A stretch of 64,000 bases of DNA from Ignavibacteria bacterium. Its GTDB lineage: Bacteria > Bacteroidota > Ignavibacteria > Tepidaquicellales > Tepidaquicellaceae. Position numbers and translations under genes: made by a program. Shown here one piece after another: positions 37,101-43,227 of the stretch (position 1 is its first letter; every line of letters starts with the position of its first letter). Below the pieces are notes generated by a model. It had not been told where the DNA came from and did not search any database. It saw only the letters and a list, made by a program, of their open reading frames with translations. The stretch lies in the NCBI GenBank assembly GCA_016710985.1, contig JADJTX010000015.1:70370-134369 (forward strand), written 5' to 3'.

Positions 37101-38095
37101 TGCCTGTCTTTTGTTAAAATGTAAACCTGCGTATTCGAGAACGGCTTTCCGATAGGAATGGTATTCGTAAATTTTGTATAGTCTGTTTTTGTGTCAACTT
37201 CATGAAGAAGCTTTCCGATAGTTGTCTCCGTCGGTCCGTAGTGATTGACTACTCTGCAATCTGTACCCGTCTCTCTGATCTTTTCAATCAGCTCCGATTG
37301 AAGCGCTTCGCCGCCAAATACCAGCAGCTTCTTCGGTAACAGTAAGCTTTCATCCGTCACCATCGTCAAAGCTTTCCAGTGTGACGGAACTATCTTTAAG
37401 CAATCTATGCTGTGTTCTTTAAAATATCCGTGTATGTATTCTATGTTGCTTACTGATTCCTTTGTGAATAAATGCAATGCTCCGCCTGTTAATAGCGAAC
37501 TGTAAATTACAGTATTCCCAAGATCTGTTGCAATGGTAGAGACTAAAGCAAATGAACGGCTTTCATTTATCCTTATCTTTTCATTTAATCCGAATACATA
37601 ATCAACAAGACTTCTGTGTTCGATCATCACTCCTTTTGGCTTACCCGTCGAGCCCGATGTATAGATCACGTATGCTAAATTGTGTGGTGATACTTTTGTC
37701 TGAAGATCATCTTTCGGTTCGCCGGTTACTTTTTCAATCTCTATGACCTCAATGTTTTCTGTAAAAGGTAACTTTGCTATGCTTTGTTTACTGCTTACAA
37801 TTATTTTAGCTTTGGTATCTTCAAGCATGTACCTGATCCTGTCCTGCGGGAAGTCCGTATCGACCGGCACATAGGCTGCTCCCGATTTCATTATGCCAAG
37901 CATTCCGATCATCATCTCAATACCGCGTTGCGCATACAGCGGAACGAGTGTTTCTTCCTTAACTCCTTTGCTTCTCAGATAATGAGCCAGCTGATTTGAA
38001 CGTTCATTTAATTCAAGATAAGAAAGTTCTTTGCCTTCAAAAACAACTGCAGCTGCGTGAGGGTGTCTTTTTAACCTGATCCTCGAACAGATCAA
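28115..38095 (-). CDS. NRPS gene C central fragment: A(Asp)-PCP-C-A(Asn-type)-PCP-E-C-A(Asn-type)-PCP-C
   Basis: This 3326-residue uninterrupted ORF carries, in order: adenylation with code DLTKVGHIGK (Asp, 12-538), carrier (552-612), L-type condensation (629-1065), adenylation DATKVGEVGK (Asn-type, 1082-1605), carrier LGGDSIITI (1615-1675), epimerization (1685-2152), D-type condensation with HHILFDGWS (2175-2608), adenylation DATKVGEVGK (2622-3145), carrier (3155-3215) and the start of a condensation domain. In the epimerization domain the motif is HYLAVDG instead of HHLAVDG (codon 32614-32612). The apparent start MICSRIR is an artefact of a one-base G insertion near 38060; true translation enters from the 38037-42134 fragment. 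Confidence 0.92.
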   Translation of the reverse strand: MICSRIRLKRHPHAAAVVFEGKELSYLELNERSNQLAHYLRSKGVKEETLVPLYAQRGIEMMIGMLGIMKSGAAYVPVDTDFPQDRIRYMLEDTKAKIIVSSKQSIAKLPFTENIEVIEIEKVTGEPKDDLQTKVSPHNLAYVIYTSGSTGKPKGVMIEHRSLVDYVFGLNEKIRINESRSFALVSTIATDLGNTVIYSSLLTGGALHLFTKESVSNIEYIHGYFKEHSIDCLKIVPSHWKALTMVTDESLLLPKKLLVFGGEALQSELIEKIRETGTDCRVVNHYGPTETTIGKLLHEVDTKTDYTKFTNTIPIGKPFSNTQVYILTKDRQLCPAGVPGELYISGDGVARGYFNNEELTKAKFVEDPFEKVHKVSKVHKVSKVHKVYKDDEHDSLMYGTGDLVKYLPDGNILFIGRVDDQIKIRGYRIELGEIESVLQQSESVSQAVVLAREDKQGNRRLVGYVTIDKENGRETGRENGRGFDKEAITSFLKEKLPEYMVPSVLIELTEFPLTANGKTDRNALPDPETLDIMSEGFTAPRNEAETKLAEIWKEVLEVDQVGIHDDFFELGGHSLLAVRLISSIRKAFNVEMPIGDIFDYPTVALLAGQLEVQSDAEVLPAIEVMTDRPNRIPLSFSQERLWFIDHLEGSVQYHVPSVLRLSGKLNTEALERSLRSIIERHEVLRTVIREEEGVGYQFIKDSEGWELELIDGKEYSEDKDKDKLQSYIKQLISTPFNLSEDYMLRAQLIKMSEEDHVLAVTLHHIASDGWSTSVIVKELVELYGAFEEGREPKLQPLPLQYADYAMWQRKYLQGEVLEKKLEYWKENLAGSEPLQLPTDFNRPAVQSIKGAVEGFKIDKDISDKLNKISQENGTTLFMTLLAALNVLLYRYSSQHNICVGTPIAGRQQKELEGLIGFFINTLALRSEVNGNEGFKDLLQKIKATTLKAYEYQDVPFEKVVDAVVKERDMSHSPLFQVMLMLQNVPDVPQLSLGKAGLSALSFTHHTAKFDLTFSLTETPDGLRGTVEYCTDLFEKETAERMVLHFKELLNSIVHNPSEKVSKLSILSQSELNKLITEFNDTKVKYSTGKTVLDLFEEQVRETPGNIALIYGNEKLTYKELDERSNQLAHYLRSKGVKEETLVPICIERSIDMFTGIIGILKAGGVYVPVDPEYPEDRIRYMLEDTGAAYIVCSKNSRSKLIKTENTDIIVTDNDREKISKHSADKVRTDIKPKNPAYVIYTSGSTGKPKGVVVGHNNLMSYLLNSKTKYITKDNSNSGSFIHLPFTFDASVTGMFMPLINGKSIVISSNQSLDIFEDVNLQKYAPYDFIKLTPLHLGLIQAKMKTGDGGLLTKKLVIGGEALLHSHISYFTENRIDVNIVNEYGPTETTVGCSVYEFNAAGVNGNLKNEISIGKPIDNVQIYILSEGGEISPAGVPGEICISGAGVSIGYLNRTDLTEEKFVKDPFSKEEGARLYRTGDRGRWLADGNIEYLGRIDDQVKIRGYRIELGEIENTLQESGLVRQSVVLARQTSGESKRLVGYVVPDGAFNKDAIINYLNIRLPDYMIPSLWVEMESLPLTQNGKIDKRALPDPDASELVSNEYAAPRNETELVLAEIWKELLRVERVGINDNFFELGGDSIITIQVLSRARRMGYELKPKDIFIHQTISGLSAVLAERTASELTAEQGSLTGRSGLLPIQQWYLDGSDSVSDTDTSHFNQSVLLSIDKTVTPEMLGIAVEMLTAHHDALRFIYHKADGDWIQEYGTEKGVLNVLDLKSAQASSLAEKIKEHAEKYQSSLNIEKGEMAKFVFIETPESETSNTILIIVHYLAVDGVSWRIILDDLELLLNGFTKNEKAELGLKSSSYRQWYEALAEYGKSRRLLSQINYWEETADSYEALKVDKEFTGAVRAKDLESQVMRLDSERTKELLQEVPRAYHTEINDMLLCALAQTICEWGAKDKIVIGLEGHGRESISESSENIDTSRTVGWFTNLYPVLIEPEINKTLSDSIKAVKEQLRRIPDKGLGYGVLKYINKDEKLRDKGNWDVVFNYLGQLDNVVSSGKLFSGAGESKGEDISGEHIVKEKLMINGFVQGGKLTLRWNYSSRHFDNETIGKLTEIYKTKLEELIAHCVEQQRSGEIFTPSDYGLGSEVRYEELDKFLEEPYKGKARRESIEALYRLSGLQQGMLFHSLYDGRAGSYINQLACDLVNPDIDKLIRSWNSVLNNHSILRSGFYYDSFKVPVQCVYREAEISVEIIDHRKTDPGEIENEIKEYTRSDRAKGFVFKSAPLMRVALFRISDDRYRMLLTYHHILFDGWSLQILVEEFLNVYDSVVSGIEIKPGEDDRFEDYIRYIERLEKEDEKKFWGNYLNTTGDSSLLPFIETTSERTKGLGLYKQSTLELDTSYSEKIQSYAQANRITLNTLIQGVWSYLLHRYSGSKEIIFGVTVSGRPDDLPGVENRVGMYINTVPSCATILQNEKIGDWLRSMQNKEALSRQYQFTPIHDIQKWSGLHGDLFDTTLTFQNYPISKLISSHDWKLKVENILVTEQNNFPLSLTIVNAEKVSVRFSYNSGLLKDEYVNEIRNHFEHVLFQFIKNENEKLRDVKLLTSAEEHEILEEFNRRRTDTQKYKSAIELFEGQVFKTPDAIALICKDDKITYEVLNTRANRLAHYLISKGIKENIPVPVCLENSFEMIIAIIGILKSGGSYVPIDPDYPDERIKYMVDNTGSELIVTNHENKSNFTHTSEENVIIIDEGMSQFEKMNTDNPGKVIEGDDLAYIIYTSGSTGNPKGVMIQHKNLFSYLTNGKTNYINNDGSNAGSYIHLSYTFDASVTGIFMPLIKGKSVVIGSSQSVDVFDDINLQKFAPYDFIKITPSHLELLQTKMKLPDGNLLTKKLVIGGEALLLSQLSYLIEKRIDVEIINEYGPTEATVGCSIFCFNIQNDTVNLRNEIPIGKPIDNVRIYILDENQELLPAGVTGEICIGGDGLSIGYLNLPELTKEKFITDPFGEAGAKLYRTGDLGRWLPDGNIEYKGRTDDQVKISGYRIELGEIESVLQQCDEVKQSVILAREDNSGNRRLTAYVVPENIFNKEALILYLSGRLPDYMIPAQWVELESFPLTSNGKIDRKGLPDPETSGELSKQYESPRNDIEAKLAEIWQEVLDIDRIGIHDEFIDLGGHSLDAISLISAIRRELRLEIPITIIFKYPTVALLASQLQNQSDSEVLPSIEVLSNRPEKIPLSFSQERLWFIDQLEGSIQYHVRSVLRFKGKINTEALTYSLREIISRHEVLRTVILQEDGSPYQHIKSTDEWKLGITDGTVFKDDAQL
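28440..31570 (-). other. NRPS module C4: D-type C-A(Asn-type)-PCP
   Basis: Fourth domain with code DATKVGEVGK. The carrier protein reads IDLGGHSLDAI and there is no epimerase. Confidence 0.75.
31535..33753 (-). repeat. Second internal duplication, copy in gene C (partner 46008-48245)
   Basis: About 2.2 kb covering the A-domain C-lobe, PCP, epimerase and start of the next C domain is nearly identical to the B3/B4 junction of gene B. The match starts in the codons for YLNRTDLTEEKF and stops just after LFHSLYD. Confidence 0.85.
31640..36210 (-). other. NRPS module C3: C-A(Asn-type)-PCP-E with altered epimerase motif
   Basis: Code DATKVGEVGK. The epimerase active-site motif reads HYLAVDG. The downstream condensation domain is D-type, so an active epimerase is expected by design. 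Confidence 0.75.
36653..36688 (-). repeat. Three 12-base tandem units (ENGR/ETGR) in A(Asp) of C2
   Basis: The same loop as in C5 carries three units here (ENGR, ETGR, ENGR), one more than in its paralog. Confidence 0.85.
36932..36985 (-). repeat. Six 9-base tandem units inside an adenylation domain (copy in C2)
   Basis: Units encode KVH, KVS, KVH, KVS, KVH, KVY at the same site as in C5. The number of units is equal but the unit types differ. Confidence 0.9.
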
Positions 38096-41000
38096 CTATG
38101 CTCTTGTCTTTCGGATAAATTACCGCTGAAGTATTTATCTCTGCTGACAACTGATGCTCTTCCTCTTTGCTCAGCATCGGCAGAAGACCTATCTTCTGAT
38201 CCGGATCTTTTATGACTGATCTAAGCAGCTCTTTGAAATGCTCTGTCATGCGGCTTATCATCCGCTCCGAATACAGATCCGATCTGTACTGAACCGATAC
38301 CATCAGACCGTTTGGAGTTTCATTTACAAAAAATGTTATCTCAAACTTCGATACATTATTCTCAAATGCTTCCGTACTCATCCGTACCCCGCCAAGCTGC
38401 AGCTGCGGAACCTCAGGTGTATTATGCAATACCAGCATCACCTGAAACAGCGGGCTTCTGCCCGGATCTCTGTCCTTCACTACCGCATCTACCACTTTCT
38501 CAAACGGAACTTCCTGATGTGAGTATGCATCAAGTGTCGTCTGCTTTACCTGTTGAATGAATTCTTTAAATGTTATGTCATTGCTTACTTCACTTCGCAG
38601 AGCAAGTGTATTTACAAAGAATCCGATAAGATTTTCGATCTCCTGCTGCGGACGGTTGGTAATGGAAGTTCCTACTGATATGTCACTCTGTCCGCTGTAC
38701 CTGTATAGCAGCACATTAAAAGCTGAAAGCAAGGTCATGAACAATGTACTGCCCTGCTGACGGCTTAATTCATTAAGTCCGTCTGCTGTTTCCTTTTCAA
38801 CCTTAAAGCTCTGAGTTGTGCCGCTGTTTGTTTTCACGCTTGAGCGCATGAGATCAGAAGGAAGATGTAAAACTGAAACTCCGTCCAGTTTCTTTTTCCA
38901 GTAGTCAAGCTTTTTATCTAATACCTCTCCCTGCAGATAATTCCTCTGCCATATCGCAAAGTCTGCATACTGAAGTTTCAAAGGTGTTAACGATAAAGGA
39001 TTACCCTCTTCATAAGATCTGTAAAGTTCTGTTACTTCCTTTACTATGATCGGCATTGACCACGCATCCGACGCTATATGGTGCATCGTTACTACAAGTA
39101 TGCTCTCATCTTCCTTAAGAGTGATCAGCTCTGCACGAAGCATATAATCTTTTGACAAGTCGAAAGGTATGTTGATAAGCTGCTGTATGTAATCCTTCAA
39201 AAGCTGTGCATCATCCTTAAAAACCGTACCGTCTGTGATTCCTAACTTCCACTCATCTGTACTCTTGATATGCTGATAAGGGCTGCCGTCTTCCTGAAGG
39301 ATCACCGTACGGAGCACTTCGTGACGGCTGATGATCTCACGCAATGAATATGTTAACGCTTCTGTATTTATTTTACCTTTGAATCTTATAATGCTGGGAA
39401 GATTATAAACTAAACTTCCTTCAAGCTGATCAATAAACCACAGTCTTTCCTGACTGAAAGATAAAGGAACATATTTCGGTCTGTCCTGAACTGATTCAAT
39501 CGAAGGGAGCAATTGGTTGTTCATTTGCTCCTGCAGTACCTGAGCAAGTTCACCAATAGTCGGATTCGAAAATAATTCTTTTACAGCAATTTCCAGTTTG
39601 AGCTCTTTACGGATTGCAGAGATCAATCTCATTGCAAGCAACGAGTGACCGCCTGATTCAAAAAAATCATCTTCAATTCCTGCCTTCTCAATATGCAATA
39701 TATCCTGCCATATCACGGCCAGCTTCTCTTCGAATTCATTTCGGGGTGCAATATATTTATTACTTATCTGCTCTGCTTCAGCAACAGATGGTAATACTTT
39801 TTTATTTATTTTCCCATTCGGAGTCAGGACAAAATGCTCTGCTTCAACCCATAGAGATGGGATCATATATTCAGGCAGTCTACCGCGAAGGTATGAGATC
39901 ACTGAAGACTTATCAAACGAATCCAGAGGAATTACATAACATACCAAAGTCTTGTCACCTGCTTCATTTTCATGAACTACAACGGCTGCCTGACTTATCA
40001 TGCCGCTTTCCTGAAGTACATTCTCTATTTCGCCTAACTCAATTCTATACCCTCTTATCTTCACCTGCTCATCTTTTCTGCCCAGATATTCTATACTGCC
40101 ATCAGACAGCCATCGTCCCAGATCTCCGGTCTTATACATCCTCGTTCCGGATTCTTTACTGAAGGGATTATTTATAAATCTCTCTTCTGTCTGATCCGGA
40201 CGATTTAAATACCCGCGGGATAAACCCGCGCCGCTTAAACATATTTCACCGGGCACACCTATAGGAACTATCTGCTCCCGTTCATCCAGTATATATGCTT
40301 TACGATTATTTAAAGGATATCCAATCGGTATGGAACCATCGATCTTCTTATCAGTAATTCTGTAAGTCAGAGAGAATGTAGTATTTTCAGTCGGTCCGTA
40401 TCCGTTAATTATTTCCATGCCCGGGTATGCCTGCCTTAACTTTTGAATATGATACTCCGACAGTTTCTCACCTCCTACTAAGATCGTTTCCAATCCTGAA
40501 AACAAAGTGATATCTGTTTCCAAAAGCTGATTAAACCAACTGGAAGTAAACCACATCCGGTTTATTTTTCTCTTTATTATTTCTTCCTTTAGCTGATCAA
40601 TTTCCAGTAGTATTTTTTCCGTGCATAATACTAATTGTCCACCGTTTAAAAGCATGCCCCAATACTCGAAGGTTGTAGCGTCAAATGATGATGAACCTGT
40701 AGATAATAGTTTGTCGTCCTTTGTTAATGTAACATAATCAATCCCTTTGACAAGGCTTACAACATTTTTCTGTGTTACGGTCACTCCCTTTGGTCTGCCT
40801 GTAGATCCGGATGTATAAATTACATATGCTAAATTATCAGGTTTTACATAAGTCTGAGGATTTTCTTTTTTCATCTGACCTATATCTGCCCGATCCTCAT
40901 CCAATAAAATTGTTTCGGAATTATTTAATACTGATAATTTCGATTTAACAAAACTGCTTGATAAAATAATATTACTGCCTGTATCTTCGATCATGAATCT

Positions 41001-42134
41001 AATCCGCTCTTCAGGATACTCAGGATCTATTGGAACATAAACGCCGCCTGCCTTTAATATACCGAGAATAGCAATGATCATGTCCGGTGACCGCTCAATG
41101 CAAAGTGAAACAAATGTTTCTTCTTTTACTCCTTTACTTTTTAAATAGTGCGCAAGCTGATTTGACCTTTCATTCAGTTCATTATAAGTAAGCTCCTGAT
41201 CTTCAAATACCAGCGCAACAGCATTAGGCGTCTTTTCTGCCTGCGCTTCAAACAGTTCTATAATTGTTTTGTCGTCAGGATACTCTGTATCATTATTATT
41301 AAAATCAATGAGCAGTTTATCCTCTTCAGCTTTAGAGATCATTCGCAGATTTATTATCTCATGATCCGGGTTTTGTACAATTGAGCTGAGTAATATTTTA
41401 AAATGTTCCAGCATTCGCTCTACAGTATGCTCAGTGAACAGATCAGTATTGAACTCAACAGAACCGGCCAATCCTTTAGATGTCTCATTCAAACTAAATG
41501 ACAGATCAAACAGCGCTGTTGTATGGTCATGACTTTCCCTGATAAACTGTATCTCGCCCAGATTAAGAACAGGTATGTCCGGTGTATTTTGCAGGACAAA
41601 CATTACCTGAAAGACAGGATTCCGGCTCATGTCTCTTTTTTTTACCACAGATTCTACTATTTTTTCAAAAGGAATTTCCTGATGATCAAAAGCATCAAGC
41701 GTAGTTTGACGGACCTGCTTTAACAATTCTGAGAATGATGAATCCGGTTTCAGTTCAGTTCTTAAGGCAAGAGTGTTTATGAAAAACCCGATGAGCCCTT
41801 CCAGCTCATACTGATTTCTACCGGCTGTTCCTGTGCCTACACAAATGTCAGCCTGATTACTGTACCGGAAAAGCAATACTTTCAATGCAGCAAGAGTAGT
41901 CATGAACAGTGTACTCTCATTCTTCTGAGCCAAAATTTTTAATGCAGATGTAACATCTTTATCAATATTAAATGAAGCAACAGCGCCTCTGTTACTCTGA
42001 ACGGCAGGACGCGGATGATCGGTTGGCAATTGCAATGGTGTTACATCCTTAAGCTTCTCTTTCCAGTAGCTGATCTTTTTTTCAAGAGTTTCTCCCTTGC
42101 AGATATTTCCTCTGCCATAATGCAAAATCGGCAT
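38037..42134 (-). CDS. NRPS gene C fragment: C-A(Val)-PCP-C
   Basis: This 1365-residue piece holds the rest of the first condensation domain (1-250), an adenylation domain with code DAFWLGGTFK (Val; about 291-791, signature SSFDATTFEY, INRMWFTSSW, INGYGPTENTTF), a carrier protein with FFESGGHSLLAM (Leu to Ser before the GGHS motif) and an L-type condensation domain with HHIASDAW. The apparent start MPILHYGR is out-of-frame sequence created by an extra G at about 42092. It ends at a GG-to-GGG insertion near 38060. Confidence 0.9.
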   Translation of the reverse strand: MPILHYGRGNICKGETLEKKISYWKEKLKDVTPLQLPTDHPRPAVQSNRGAVASFNIDKDVTSALKILAQKNESTLFMTTLAALKVLLFRYSNQADICVGTGTAGRNQYELEGLIGFFINTLALRTELKPDSSFSELLKQVRQTTLDAFDHQEIPFEKIVESVVKKRDMSRNPVFQVMFVLQNTPDIPVLNLGEIQFIRESHDHTTALFDLSFSLNETSKGLAGSVEFNTDLFTEHTVERMLEHFKILLSSIVQNPDHEIINLRMISKAEEDKLLIDFNNNDTEYPDDKTIIELFEAQAEKTPNAVALVFEDQELTYNELNERSNQLAHYLKSKGVKEETFVSLCIERSPDMIIAILGILKAGGVYVPIDPEYPEERIRFMIEDTGSNIILSSSFVKSKLSVLNNSETILLDEDRADIGQMKKENPQTYVKPDNLAYVIYTSGSTGRPKGVTVTQKNVVSLVKGIDYVTLTKDDKLLSTGSSSFDATTFEYWGMLLNGGQLVLCTEKILLEIDQLKEEIIKRKINRMWFTSSWFNQLLETDITLFSGLETILVGGEKLSEYHIQKLRQAYPGMEIINGYGPTENTTFSLTYRITDKKIDGSIPIGYPLNNRKAYILDEREQIVPIGVPGEICLSGAGLSRGYLNRPDQTEERFINNPFSKESGTRMYKTGDLGRWLSDGSIEYLGRKDEQVKIRGYRIELGEIENVLQESGMISQAAVVVHENEAGDKTLVCYVIPLDSFDKSSVISYLRGRLPEYMIPSLWVEAEHFVLTPNGKINKKVLPSVAEAEQISNKYIAPRNEFEEKLAVIWQDILHIEKAGIEDDFFESGGHSLLAMRLISAIRKELKLEIAVKELFSNPTIGELAQVLQEQMNNQLLPSIESVQDRPKYVPLSFSQERLWFIDQLEGSLVYNLPSIIRFKGKINTEALTYSLREIISRHEVLRTVILQEDGSPYQHIKSTDEWKLGITDGTVFKDDAQLLKDYIQQLINIPFDLSKDYMLRAELITLKEDESILVVTMHHIASDAWSMPIIVKEVTELYRSYEEGNPLSLTPLKLQYADFAIWQRNYLQGEVLDKKLDYWKKKLDGVSVLHLPSDLMRSSVKTNSGTTQSFKVEKETADGLNELSRQQGSTLFMTLLSAFNVLLYRYSGQSDISVGTSITNRPQQEIENLIGFFVNTLALRSEVSNDITFKEFIQQVKQTTLDAYSHQEVPFEKVVDAVVKDRDPGRSPLFQVMLVLHNTPEVPQLQLGGVRMSTEAFENNVSKFEITFFVNETPNGLMVSVQYRSDLYSERMISRMTEHFKELLRSVIKDPDQKIGLLPMLSKEEEHQLSAEINTSAVIYPKDKSIVDLFEDQVKKTPSRSCSCF

Positions 42135-42660
42135 ATTGTATTTTCAATGGCTCTAATTCCGAAGGCTGGCTTTTTATCAGTGAGTCATAAATTGCGGTAA
42201 CTTCTTTTACTAAGATAGAAATTGACCAGCCATCAGAAGCTATGTGATGTAAGATCACAATTAATATATGCTCTTCCTCTTCAAGCTTGATCAATACTGT
42301 TCGCAGCATAAAGTCTTTTGTTAAATCAAACGGAGCCTTTATTAATTGCTGTGTGTATTGACTAATGTAATCGCTATCATCTTTAAATTTTGAGCCGTCA
42401 ATTACAGGAAGCTCCCAGTCATCTGACTGCTTGACAATCTGATAAGGTACCCCATCCTCTTCGAGAAATATCGTTCTGAGAACTTCATGACGGTTTACAA
42501 CTTTCCTGAAAGATTGCTCTAAAGCTCCTTTGTTTAACTTTCCTTTCAATCTGTATATTGCAGGTATGTGATACTGCAGGCTGCCCTCTAAACGGTCTAC
42601 AAACCATAGCCTTTCCTGACTGAATGATAACGGGATCAGCTGAGTATTTTCTCTGTCAAA
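39510..42660 (-). other. NRPS module C1: C-A(Val)-PCP
   Basis: The code DAFWLGGTFK is one residue from the well-known Val code DAFWIGGTFK. Confidence 0.8.
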
Positions 42661-42870
42661 AATGCTGATTTTAGACTTACCGTTTTTACTCCTTTTATTG
42701 TCCCTTAAAAATTCAATTATTAATGCTTTATTATCTTTTAATTGACGAAGAAGGTCCTTATCAATATCCTTATTCTTTGGAAGTTTTAATTGCAGCTGCT
42801 CCCCAACCAAAAGTATATCAATGCCGTTCTGCTTCGCTAAATATAATAAATCAATAACAGTGTTAGTCAT
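42082..42870 (-). CDS. NRPS gene C start: docking domain and condensation domain N-half
   Basis: The ATG at 42870 follows the gene B stop by 33 bases. Residues 1-60 (MTNTVIDLLYLAKQNGIDI ... NKALIIEFLRDNK) form a TubC_N-like docking domain: a helix, a beta hairpin with GEQLQLKLPK, and a terminal helix. This recruits the C-terminus of the upstream NRPS subunit. From about residue 76 the condensation domain begins (IPLSFSQERLWFVDRLEGSLQYH) with the active site LHHIASDGWSIS near 210. It accepts an L-configured donor, in line with the preceding Phe module having no epimerase. Confidence 0.9.
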   Translation of the reverse strand: MTNTVIDLLYLAKQNGIDILLVGEQLQLKLPKNKDIDKDLLRQLKDNKALIIEFLRDNKRSKNGKSKISIFDRENTQLIPLSFSQERLWFVDRLEGSLQYHIPAIYRLKGKLNKGALEQSFRKVVNRHEVLRTIFLEEDGVPYQIVKQSDDWELPVIDGSKFKDDSDYISQYTQQLIKAPFDLTKDFMLRTVLIKLEEEEHILIVILHHIASDGWSISILVKEVTAIYDSLIKSQPSELEPLKIQYADFALWQRKYLQGRNS

Positions 42871-42903
42871 TTGTTAAATAATTAAGAGTTGCTGTCATTT
42901 CAA

Positions 42904-43227
42904 TTAGATAATTAATTTTTCGTATTCAGCTGAATCTTTTTCCTCGTTGTAAATATTTATATTTATTTCTATGTATTTGCTAAGGTCGCTAATATTCGTA
43001 AATTTAAATAAATCTTTAATGGCTAATTCTATCTCCAGTTCTTTGAGTATGGCTGAGATCACTCTCATCGCAAGAAGCGAGTTGCCGCCAAGTTCAAAGA
43101 AATTATCGTAAACTCCAACCTTCTCTAAATTTAGAAGCTCTTTCCATATACCGGCTAATTTTTCTTCAAGCTCATTTCTTGGCGCAACATATTCATTAGC
43201 TCTTGTCAGCTGAACTTCCAATTTCAT
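42904..43227 (-). CDS. NRPS gene B end: terminal carrier protein
   Basis: This fragment is a carrier protein domain (NFFELGGNSLLAM, the 4'-phosphopantetheine Ser in GGNS) followed by an acidic tail ending NEEKDSAEYEKLII that probably docks with the TubC_N-like start of gene C. It is joined to the previous fragment by a one-A loss near 43230, which restores DRKKLMKLEVQLTRANEY. It belongs to the Phe module. Confidence 0.85.
   Translation of the reverse strand: MKLEVQLTRANEYVAPRNELEEKLAGIWKELLNLEKVGVYDNFFELGGNSLLAMRVISAILKELEIELAIKDLFKFTNISDLSKYIEININIYNEEKDSAEYEKLII

Larger units (their letters stand above)
35205..39383 (-). repeat. Long internal duplication, copy 1 (partner 24140-28300)
   Basis: Same unit as above; the two copies lie about 11.08 kb apart. 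This copy has no frame lesion in the condensation domain and served to locate the errors in copy 2, but it carries its own G insertion near 38060. Confidence 0.85.
36240..39480 (-). other. NRPS module C2: C-A(Asp)-PCP
   Basis: The code DLTKVGHIGK (ATDLGNTVIY, DCLKIVPS, LVFGGEA, NHYGPTETTIG) predicts Asp. It is nearly identical in DNA to module C5, and its condensation domain has HHIASDA. Confidence 0.85.

Noticed and set aside
21055..42870. Calcium-dependent lipopeptide (DxDG motif) as the product class
   Set aside because: The predicted order Val-Asp-Asn*-Asn*-Asp-Leu does not contain Asp-X-Asp-Gly, no Gly-coding adenylation domain is present, and no starter condensation domain is visible in the window.
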